A DNA stretch of 11,377 bases. It comes from Roseburia sp. CAG:309 (GTDB taxonomy: Bacteria > Bacillota > Clostridia > Lachnospirales > Lachnospiraceae). The position numbers and the translations under genes were made by a program. Shown here piece by piece: positions 1 to 5,433 of the stretch (position 1 is the stretch's first letter; each line of letters opens with the position of its first letter). The stretch covers positions 1-11,377 of the forward strand of contig FR894048.1 in NCBI GenBank assembly GCA_000434115.1, given 5' to 3'. Under the pieces are notes generated by a model that saw only the letters and a program-made list of their open reading frames with translations, was not told the origin of the DNA and did not search any database.

Positions 1-21
1 CGCACCAAGGTGCGGCTGCCC
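1..21 (-). terminator. Possible prs terminator hairpin, cut by window edge
   Basis: Read on the minus strand, 21 bases after the prs stop codon, a GC-rich hairpin begins: stem CGCAC / GTGCG around a CTTG tetraloop (positions 14-1). The preceding bases GGGCAGC (21-15) have no partner inside the window, so a longer stem would have to continue to the left of position 1. The U-tract needed for an intrinsic terminator would also lie outside, so this call is an inference from position and partial structure. Confidence 0.4.
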
Positions 22-42
22 TGCTCTATATCCTCTCAGCAA

Positions 43-1209
43 TTACTGCTGACCATATTTTTTCAAAATCTTCTGAATTCTTTCGGATGGATCCAACAAG
101 TTTGCGATGGATGAATCGTGGTTCAAAGTGTTGATAAGAAGAGCGATGTATTTGCTCATGTCAACGTTAATGTAGTATTCTTTGGCAAGTAGTTCTTCCG
201 GCTGGTAGACAAGGTTCGTTGTCATGACGCGGTAGATGAGGCCACTTTCGAACGCTTTGTCAAATTTTTCCAAACCGTTTGTGAAAAGACCGAAAGTAGC
301 AGCGACAAAGATACGGTTTGCTTTGCGGCGTTTCAACTCGGTAGCGACATCAATCATACTTTCTCCGGAAGAGATCATGTCGTCGATGATGACTACGTCT
401 TTGCCTTCTACGTCAGCACCGAGGAACTCGTGAGCAACGATTGGGTTGCGGCCTTCGACAATCTTTGTGTAGTCGCGGCGTTTGTAGAACATACCCATAT
501 CGACTCCGGCAACACCGGCAAAGTAGATGGCACGACCGGTAGCACCTTCATCCGGGCTGATGATCATCAGATTCTTTGGATTCATCTGAATGTCCGGAAC
601 ATTTTTCAGCATTGCTTTGATAAACTGGTAAGTTGGCTGAATGGTTTCGAAGGTATTCAAAGGAATGGCATTCTGGACACGAGGGTCGTGTGCATCAAAA
701 GTGATGATACTTTCTACGCCCATGTTCGTTAATTCCTGAAGTGCCAGTGCACAGTCGAGAGATTCTCTGGAGCTGCGTTTATGCTGGCGGCCTTCGTATA
801 AAAATGGCATAATGACAGTGATTCGTCTTGCTTTTCCGCTGACTGCGGCGATGATACGCTTCAAATCCTGATAATGATCGTCGGGTGACATGTGGTTGAC
901 TTGTCCACAAACTTTGTAAGTGAGGCTGTGATTACATACATCCAATAAAATGTACAAATCTTTGCCGCGAACGGATTCGTTTAAGAGACCTTTGGATTCG
1001 CCGGAACCAAATCGAGGGCAAACGGCATCAATCAGATAAGAATCTTTTTTGTAACTCGTAAAATGAATGGATTCTTCATCGTTACGGCTCTCATTTCTCC
1101 ATGATGCTACATAATTGTCCACTTTTTCTCCGATGGCGCGACTGCTTTCCAGGGCGATGATACCCAGATCTCCATAAGGGATAATGTCTGCAAAATTGTC
1201 TTGACTCAT
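43..1209 (-). CDS. prs: Ribose-phosphate pyrophosphokinase (PRPP synthetase), long divergent form
   Basis: Transfers pyrophosphate from ATP to ribose 5-phosphate to give PRPP for purine, pyrimidine, histidine, tryptophan and NAD synthesis in the cytoplasm. From ATG 1209 it is 388 aa, against about 315 for classical bacterial Prs. Visible motifs: FLYEGRQHKRS (about 136-146, the ATP-contact region), FDAHDP (about 171-176, counterpart of the DLHAPQ metal site), the pyrophosphate loop SPDEGATGRA (about 218-227), KRRD (243-246, flexible catalytic loop) and the ribose-phosphate loop DDMISSGES (276-284). The frame extends five codons upstream to a TTG at 1224, but that TTG overlaps the GGAGGA ribosome-binding site (1222-1217), which sits 7 bases before ATG 1209, so ATG is the better start. 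Extra residues lie mainly in the N-terminal half and in a C-terminal tail. It follows the helicase-loader gene by 57 bases and is probably the last gene of that operon. Confidence 0.93.
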   Translation of the reverse strand: MSQDNFADIIPYGDLGIIALESSRAIGEKVDNYVASWRNESRNDEESIHFTSYKKDSYLIDAVCPRFGSGESKGLLNESVRGKDLYILLDVCNHSLTYKVCGQVNHMSPDDHYQDLKRIIAAVSGKARRITVIMPFLYEGRQHKRSSRESLDCALALQELTNMGVESIITFDAHDPRVQNAIPLNTFETIQPTYQFIKAMLKNVPDIQMNPKNLMIISPDEGATGRAIYFAGVAGVDMGMFYKRRDYTKIVEGRNPIVAHEFLGADVEGKDVVIIDDMISSGESMIDVATELKRRKANRIFVAATFGLFTNGLEKFDKAFESGLIYRVMTTNLVYQPEELLAKEYYINVDMSKYIALLINTLNHDSSIANLLDPSERIQKILKKYGQQ

Positions 1210-1266
1210 TACTGTCTCCTCCAAAAAATAATTGTGATTGGTTTGTATATATCTTGAGCCGGCAGA

Positions 1267-2268
1267 TTAGTTCTGTCTGGCTTCAATAACTTTTTTCAGG
1301 CGAATGTCTTCGCCGGTAACTTTAAGAAGCGTATAGCCGCTTGTAAGGCGTGAGAAGATGCGCTCGCTGTATTGTTCCCTGAGATCATCAAAAGAAAGAT
1401 TGGTTGAGATGATCGTCGATTTCTTATGAACAAGACGGCTGTCAATTACCTGATATAACTGTGAGGTGGTGAAACTATTGGTCAATTCTGTTCCAAGATC
1501 ATCCAGAATCAGAAGGTCACAGTTCATAATATAAGAAACCGTAGTACTTTTTTCCAATGAACTTAACTCACGGTCAAACTTGTTCTTCTCTAAAATATCA
1601 AAAAGACCGATAGAAGTCAAGTACACAACCGTATAAGATTGTGCTAAAAGTTCCTTTGCGATACAGTGAGTGAGGAAAGTTTTCCCGACTCCGGTGTTGC
1701 CGTAGAACAGGAGATTTTGCTCGCAATCCCCGAAATTATCGCAAAAAGCATGTGCTGTCATAAGAATACGGCGGATGTTATCGCGCGGAGTGAGCCCTGT
1801 GCTATCTTCGATGTAGTCATCCGGATAATAGGTAATATCAAAATGAGAAAAATTTTCAATATCCAAAACTTCTTTTAAATTCGACTGTTCATAAAGGTAT
1901 TCCACGATCCGTTTTTGAAAACAGTGACATTTTTTATCGCCCACATAACCGGTGTCGTGGCAGTCCGGGCACGTATAGATGGGATCCAGATAATCTTCCG
2001 GATATCCATATTGAAGCAGCAATTCTTTTTTCTGTTTGGAAATCTGTTCTGTTTTTTTTGTAAGTTCCGTCATACTATTGTGAGAACCCTCTAACGCAGC
2101 CCGTGCTGCCAGTACAGACATATCACGCATTTTATCTTCCAATGCACGGTATGCCGGAATCTTCTCCCGAATCTCTTTCTGACGCATCAGATGAATGCGG
2201 TTGTTTTTTAACTGGGTTTTATCGTAATCGGAATATAAAAAACTGAACTGCTCATTTAATAACTGCAT
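1267..2268 (-). CDS. dnaI: DnaI/DnaC-like AAA+ replicative helicase loader
   Basis: Predicted primosomal ATPase that loads the replicative helicase at the origin and at restarting forks. The 333 aa begin with a charged helical region (1-90), followed by a zinc-binding type cysteine set, C100-x2-C103 and C114-x-C116, as in the N-terminal half of Firmicute DnaI. The AAA+ core has Walker A GNTGVGKT (190-197), Walker B LLILDDLG (252-259), a sensor-1 like STN (288-290), an arginine-finger candidate in SERIFSR (301-307) and a sensor-2 region near R323. ATG 2268 has AGAGGAA about 5 bases upstream. It starts 15 bases after the dnaD-like stop codon, so the two are almost certainly co-transcribed. The AAA+ domain is shared with IstB transposition helpers, but the cysteine motif, full length and DnaD partner favour the replication role. 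DnaC is an equally used name in this group. Confidence 0.88.
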   Translation of the reverse strand: MQLLNEQFSFLYSDYDKTQLKNNRIHLMRQKEIREKIPAYRALEDKMRDMSVLAARAALEGSHNSMTELTKKTEQISKQKKELLLQYGYPEDYLDPIYTCPDCHDTGYVGDKKCHCFQKRIVEYLYEQSNLKEVLDIENFSHFDITYYPDDYIEDSTGLTPRDNIRRILMTAHAFCDNFGDCEQNLLFYGNTGVGKTFLTHCIAKELLAQSYTVVYLTSIGLFDILEKNKFDRELSSLEKSTTVSYIMNCDLLILDDLGTELTNSFTTSQLYQVIDSRLVHKKSTIISTNLSFDDLREQYSERIFSRLTSGYTLLKVTGEDIRLKKVIEARQN

Positions 2269-2283
2269 AATTTCCTCTTTTCT

Positions 2284-3465
2284 TTACGGCTGCAAAAGCT
2301 GCTTCTCTAAATTATCATAATCGGACTGGCTGTATGTCCTTTGTGGAAAATTCTGAAACTGGTTTTTCCGTCCGCTTTCTTTTTTCTTTCCGGTGGCTTG
2401 TTTCTTCCGATGGAAGGACTTGTCACATTCTTTGATATCGTCAAGCGTCTTTACGCCCTTTTTATGCCAGTCAGACAAGATGCTGGCGGTATAATTCAGG
2501 TTCGTGTCGCCGGATTGCAGCACGGTACGGTTACAGGCCTCTGCGAGGATGTCATCCGAGAAGTGAAACTCTGCAAAACGGTCAATGATCGCACGTTCTG
2601 CCGGAGCAAAAGCGCGCTTGATGCCGAGTGCTGTGGCAACAACCTTGTAAGTGCCGTGAAACTGGTGGGTTTCCTCCATCGCTTCCTCCGGAGTGCGAAT
2701 CCCTTTTTTCGCCCAGTCCAAAGCAATGGCTTCAATGTATCGTGAACTGCGCTTGTCCCTTGCCAGCGCGGTTTCATATAAAGTAAGGATCAATTCACGG
2801 GAAAAGCCAAGATCCGACATCAGGTACAAAATCAACTGCATGTGGGCATCGGACATCGTCGTTCCCAAAAGTGACTCCACAGAGTTGAGGCAGGAGTTGA
2901 TCTCAAGATCCTTCTTAAGTGCTTCTGCCATAAGAGGTGTGTAATTCTGGCGCGGTGGAAGATCACGGGTTACTGCTGAAGCTGAAGCAGTACGAACCGT
3001 TGAAGGTTCGGAGACAGTCGGTTGGCCGGCAGCAGAATCAATCCTTGCCGGTTCAGACGGCATATTTTCTGTCGTAGTCCGTTCTGCCGATGCGGAAATC
3101 TCCGATAACGCTGTCCTGGAAACAGGGGACATAGAAACCGGACCGGAAAATGGTTCCGGAGCCGCCTGAGAAGACTCCAAAGGAAGAAGGCACAGATGCG
3201 TGATCTCACCGTCTTTTTCTTCAATCTCCAAAAGTCCCTGCTTCTTCCAGTAACGCAGTGCACGAAGAATGTCAGCTTCTGTATTGGAAAGCATATCTGC
3301 CATCATTTCAATCGTCAAAACCGGGGTAGCCGTTCCCATCTGGCGCAGAAGATACAGATACACCTTTACAAAACTTCCGTTTGCCTCCGGCATATAGGTA
3401 TCAATAAACGCATTGGGTATGTAAGTATATTGTTGTGAAAATTGCGTTGTCAATGAAAAACTCAT
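2284..3465 (-). CDS. DnaD-domain replication initiation / primosome protein
   Basis: A 393-aa DnaD-like protein. In Bacillus, DnaD acts between DnaA and helicase loading and remodels origin DNA. Residues 1-95 look like the winged-helix N-terminal domain (YIPNAFIDTYM, then KVYLYLLRQM and ILRALRYWKKQGLL). Residues about 100-170 form a Ser/Thr/Pro/Ala-rich linker. Two DnaB_2/DnaD C-terminal type domains follow: about 190-262, with YIEAIALDW (243-251), and about 290-346, with YTASILSDW (325-333). Both carry the family's Y-x3-I-x3-W style signature. The tail is basic (354-366) and ends in a conserved-looking RTYSQSDYDNLEKQLL segment. B. subtilis DnaD has only one such C-terminal domain, so this is the two-domain architecture seen in some Clostridia and phages. 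ATG 3465 has only a distant G-rich site (AAGAAGGGGG, 3487-3478). It is first gene of the dnaD-dnaI-prs operon. Confidence 0.88.
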   Translation of the reverse strand: MSFSLTTQFSQQYTYIPNAFIDTYMPEANGSFVKVYLYLLRQMGTATPVLTIEMMADMLSNTEADILRALRYWKKQGLLEIEEKDGEITHLCLLPLESSQAAPEPFSGPVSMSPVSRTALSEISASAERTTTENMPSEPARIDSAAGQPTVSEPSTVRTASASAVTRDLPPRQNYTPLMAEALKKDLEINSCLNSVESLLGTTMSDAHMQLILYLMSDLGFSRELILTLYETALARDKRSSRYIEAIALDWAKKGIRTPEEAMEETHQFHGTYKVVATALGIKRAFAPAERAIIDRFAEFHFSDDILAEACNRTVLQSGDTNLNYTASILSDWHKKGVKTLDDIKECDKSFHRKKQATGKKKESGRKNQFQNFPQRTYSQSDYDNLEKQLLQP

Positions 3466-3495
3466 ATTGGTCTGCGGCCCCCTTCTTGATGTGCA

Positions 3496-3532
3496 TGCCC
3501 CATGCCGGAAAACACATTTTCAAGATGGGGCA
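3496..3532 (-). promoter_or_regulatory. Leader hairpin at the 5' end of the dnaD-dnaI-prs transcript
   Basis: A perfect 8-bp inverted repeat, TGCCCCAT / ATGGGGCA (3496-3503 and 3525-3532), encloses a 21-base loop. Given the promoter at 3539-3567, transcription should begin near 3532, placing this stem at the very 5' end of the mRNA. A second, mutually exclusive short palindrome, GCATG-CCC-CATGC (3493-3505), shares one arm. No U-tract follows, so it is not an intrinsic terminator. An RNA-stability or attenuation role is inferred only. Confidence 0.4.
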
Positions 3533-3538
3533 CCTTGA

Positions 3539-3567
3539 ATTATATGCTAAAAATTCAAATCTGTAAA
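3539..3567 (-). promoter_or_regulatory. Sigma-A promoter for the dnaD-dnaI-prs operon
   Basis: On the minus strand there is TTTACA (3567-3562, 5 of 6 to the -35 consensus), a 17-bp spacer, and a perfect TATAAT (3544-3539). The predicted start site near 3532 gives a leader of about 67 bases before ATG 3465. The DnaA-box triplet ends 38 bp upstream of the -35, so DnaA is well placed to regulate this promoter. Confidence 0.75.
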
Positions 3568-3595
3568 TAGGCAAAAAATTGTACCATTTTAGTAG
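3539..3595 (-). other. Candidate DNA unwinding element with DnaA-trio-like motif
   Basis: Positions 3539-3590 are roughly 79% A+T by hand count. At the box-proximal edge lies TAGTAG on the plus strand (3590-3595), which read 3'->5' is GAT-GAT, the repeat unit of DnaA-trios. It is separated from the DnaA-box triplet by the 9-base spacer AAAAGAGCC (3596-3604). Order and orientation match the box / GC-containing spacer / trio / AT-rich layout known from Bacillus oriC. Only two trio units are clear, and the stretch also contains a promoter, so A+T richness alone proves little. Confidence 0.42.
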
Positions 3596-3604
3596 AAAAG
3601 AGCC

Positions 3605-3631
3605 TGTGGACAATGTGGATAATGTGGATAA
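3605..3631 (-). other. Triplet of abutting DnaA boxes
   Basis: Three 9-mers lie head to tail with no spacer, all in the same orientation. On the minus strand these are TTATCCACA (3631-3623, perfect), TTATCCACA (3622-3614, perfect) and TTGTCCACA (3613-3605, one change, and itself the common box in high-GC Gram-positives). The exact 9-bp period would allow side-by-side DnaA binding. Identity as DnaA boxes is by consensus match only. Confidence 0.8.
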
Positions 3632-3719
3632 CTCTGTGAAGAACTTTTTCGAATTTCCTAAAAACAAATGTTCACGCACCAAATTTCGGTGGTTCAGGAA
3701 AAATAACTGGTAAAAAAAG

Positions 3720-3805
3720 TTATTCACAAAAATACAAAGTAAAAAAAATATCCACAGCCTTTGTTTTCTACAGAATGTTGATAAGGCTGTGGATAATGTG
3801 GATAA
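3720..3805. other. Second DnaA-box cluster (five sites, both orientations)
   Basis: Plus-strand sites are TTATTCACA (3720-3728) and ATATCCACA (3748-3756), each one change from consensus. Minus-strand sites are TTATCAACA (3784-3776, one change) and two abutting perfect TTATCCACA boxes (3796-3788 and 3805-3797). The last box ends one base from the murC stop codon. The 18-mer TGTGGATAATGTGGATAA here is identical to the one at 3614-3631, with copies 174 bp apart. Confidence 0.78.
3741..3795 (-). terminator. Intrinsic terminator of murC built from inverted DnaA boxes
   Basis: On the minus strand, starting 11 bases after the murC stop codon, TATCCACAGCCTT (3795-3783) pairs perfectly with AAGGCTGTGGATA (3761-3749) across a 21-base loop. 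Eight T residues (3748-3741) follow immediately. A 13-bp stem plus a U8 tract is a standard rho-independent terminator. Both arms contain DnaA-box sequence, so the same bases can serve as an RNA terminator and as an inverted pair of protein sites. Confidence 0.82.
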
Positions 3806-3806
3806 G

Positions 3807-5189
3807 TTAGCACTTGACAAGGTCTTCCCCAACTTCTACAATGTTTCCGGCTCCCATAGTTATTAACAAGTCGTCGTGCATTAAATTTTTTTTCAAAAAG
3901 TTTTTGATACTCTCAAAATCTCCCAGATACGTAACATCGGTTCCGAGTTTTTCCAGCCTGTCGGCGATGTCTTTGGAAGAGATGTCCCCGGGATCTTTTT
4001 CGCGTGCCGCATAGATGTCTGCGAGTACGACATGATCTGCCATGGAAAGGGCGTCGGCGAAATCATCCAAAAAGTTTTTCGTACGCGAATACGTATGTGG
4101 CTGGAATGCAACATAAAGCGAACGGTGCGGATAATTTTTTGCAGAAGCCAGTGTAGCACGGATCTCCGTCGGATGATGTGCATAATCATCGATCACGGTT
4201 GCTCCCCGGAACGTTCCTTTGTACTCAAAGCGGCGCTCGGTTCCTTTGTATTTGGCAAGGCCGGCTTGAATCGTCTCTGCCGGAATCTCAAAGAGAGAAG
4301 CCAGTGCGAGGGAAGCCAGTGTATTGGAGATATTGTGTTTTCCGACAATGTTCAACTTGTAATGCGCTCCCGGCACCCCGGATTTTACCACCGTAAATTC
4401 CCCGCAGCCAAGTTCATCATAAGAAATGTCTGCCGCGGTAAAGTCAGCAGAAGCATCGTTGACGGAATACGTCAGCACGCGGCAGGCAAGCCCGTCTGTG
4501 ATTTCCTTATAATTGTCAATGTCCGCATTAATGATCAATGTTCCGTTTGCCGGAAGAAGTTCCGCAAAACGGCGGAAACTGTGTCTTATGTCGGCAAGAT
4601 CGTGGAAGAAGTCAAGGTGTTCTGCTTCTATATTTAGGATGATTCCGATGGTAGGGAAAAACTTCAAAAAGCTGTTTGTGTATTCGCAGGCTTCGGTAAT
4701 GAACGTATCGGATTTCCCGACGCGGATATTTCCTCCGATCGCCGGAAGGATGCCGCCGACGGAGATCGTCGGATCCAGACCTGCTTCCATAAGGATGTGT
4801 GAAGTGATGGAAGTGGTCGAAGTTTTTCCATGTGTTCCGGATACCGCGATGGCGGTCGAATAATTTTTCATGACCTGGCCGACCATGGAAGCACGCTCCA
4901 TCATCGGAAGACCGAGTTCTTTTGCGCGGACAAATTCCGGATTGTCTTCGGAAATCGCTGCCGTGTAAACGACAAAGTCGATGTCCGGTGTTATATTTTT
5001 GGCTGCTTGTTCATATATTACTTCTATCCCAAGAGTTTCCAGGTGCTTTGTGATTTTGGATGCGGTCCGGTCGGAACCGGTGATCGTAAATCCCATCGTG
5101 TGTAAAAGCTCCGCGAAACCACTCATACTAATACCGCCGATTCCGATAAAGTGAGCTTTTCCCGGGTGACTAAAATCGATTTTATACAT
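3807..5189 (-). CDS. murC: UDP-N-acetylmuramate--L-alanine ligase
   Basis: Adds L-alanine to UDP-MurNAc using ATP, the first amino-acid step of peptidoglycan precursor synthesis in the cytoplasm. From ATG 5189 it is 460 aa, usual for MurC. Mur-ligase signatures in order: the UDP-binding glycine motif GIGGISMSG (16-24), P-loop GTHGKTST (118-125), EACEYTNSFL (about 166-175), NIEAEHLDFF (about 186-195), GKHNISN (about 283-289), DDYAHHPTE (334-342) and FQPHTYSRT (about 362-370). The frame also offers ATG 5201 (464 aa), but AAAAGG directly abuts that codon, whereas it lies 12 bases before ATG 5189. The protein starting MYKIDFSHPGK also fits the family better. Its transcript is separated from the downstream dnaD operon by a strong terminator. 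It is divergent from glgC. Confidence 0.95.
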   Translation of the reverse strand: MYKIDFSHPGKAHFIGIGGISMSGFAELLHTMGFTITGSDRTASKITKHLETLGIEVIYEQAAKNITPDIDFVVYTAAISEDNPEFVRAKELGLPMMERASMVGQVMKNYSTAIAVSGTHGKTSTTSITSHILMEAGLDPTISVGGILPAIGGNIRVGKSDTFITEACEYTNSFLKFFPTIGIILNIEAEHLDFFHDLADIRHSFRRFAELLPANGTLIINADIDNYKEITDGLACRVLTYSVNDASADFTAADISYDELGCGEFTVVKSGVPGAHYKLNIVGKHNISNTLASLALASLFEIPAETIQAGLAKYKGTERRFEYKGTFRGATVIDDYAHHPTEIRATLASAKNYPHRSLYVAFQPHTYSRTKNFLDDFADALSMADHVVLADIYAAREKDPGDISSKDIADRLEKLGTDVTYLGDFESIKNFLKKNLMHDDLLITMGAGNIVEVGEDLVKC

Positions 5190-5284
5190 ATTGATAACCA
5201 TCCTTTTCTAATATCTAATATATTTATTGTAAAACGAAGAGGTGAAAAAAACAAGAAGAAAACGGCAGGATTGGCAAATTGTGC

Positions 5285-5313
5285 ATTTTACACAAAAAAA
5301 ATAAATTTTACAA
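5285..5313 (-). promoter_or_regulatory. Candidate murC promoter
   Basis: On the minus strand there is TTGTAA (5313-5308), a 17-bp spacer, and TAAAAT (5290-5285). A second candidate nearer the gene is TTGTTT (5254-5249), 17 bp, TACAAT (5231-5226). Neither is close to full consensus and the region is very A+T rich, so the exact promoter is uncertain. Confidence 0.35.
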
Positions 5314-5321
5314 AAAATATT

Positions 5322-5338
5322 TGTGAAAAGTATTCACA
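5322..5338. promoter_or_regulatory. Possible operator overlapping the glgC -35 box
   Basis: TGTGAA-AAGTA-TTCACA is a perfect 6-bp inverted repeat with a 5-base centre, and its right half is the -35 hexamer of the glgC promoter. A protein bound here would occlude sigma. The form resembles Crp/Fnr-type half-sites (TGTGA / TCACA) but with seven rather than six bases between them, so no regulator is named. Confidence 0.4.
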
Positions 5339-5361
5339 TTTTACTTTATATATGTTATAAT
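5333..5361 (+). promoter_or_regulatory. Sigma-A promoter for glgCD
   Basis: TTCACA (5333-5338, 5 of 6), a 17-bp spacer, then a perfect TATAAT (5356-5361) preceded by TG at the extended -10 position (5353-5354). The start site is expected near 5368, giving a leader of about 66 bases to ATG 5434. Confidence 0.8.
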
Positions 5362-5380
5362 GTGTTTATGTTTCACGAGA

Positions 5381-5408
5381 CCTGTTAAAAATTCACGAGT
5401 TTGACAGG
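5381..5408 (+). promoter_or_regulatory. Hairpin in the glgC mRNA leader
   Basis: CCTGTTAAA (5381-5389) can pair with TTTGACAGG (5400-5408) through nine pairs including one G-U, with a 10-base loop. The octamer TTCACGAG occurs just before the stem (5372-5379) and again inside the loop (5392-5399), an exact direct repeat 20 bases apart. The hairpin ends 12 bases before the ribosome-binding site. There is no U-tract. Any regulatory role is inferred. Confidence 0.35.
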
Positions 5409-5433
5409 CATAATTACAACAGGGGGTGATCTG

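Noticed and set aside
901..909. TTGTCCACA inside prs
   Set aside because: It is a single one-mismatch DnaA-box match within coding sequence, with no neighbouring sites.
3605..3805. Tandem 9-mers as a CRISPR or iteron array
   Set aside because: The repeats are only 9 bp, lack unique 30-40 bp spacers, and match the DnaA-box consensus. No Rep protein gene is near, so a plasmid iteron origin is not supported.
3401..3832. 143-codon minus-strand frame across the murC/dnaD gap
   Set aside because: It overlaps the ends of both flanking genes, translates the DnaA boxes and A+T-rich spacer into low-complexity repeats, and has no convincing ribosome-binding site.
4032..4637. 201-codon plus-strand frame opposite murC
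   Set aside because: It is wholly antisense to a strongly conserved gene, without a recognisable domain or ribosome-binding site.
5401..5433. Upstream TTG start for glgC
   Set aside because: The added 11 codons include the leader hairpin arm and the ribosome-binding site that serves ATG 5434.
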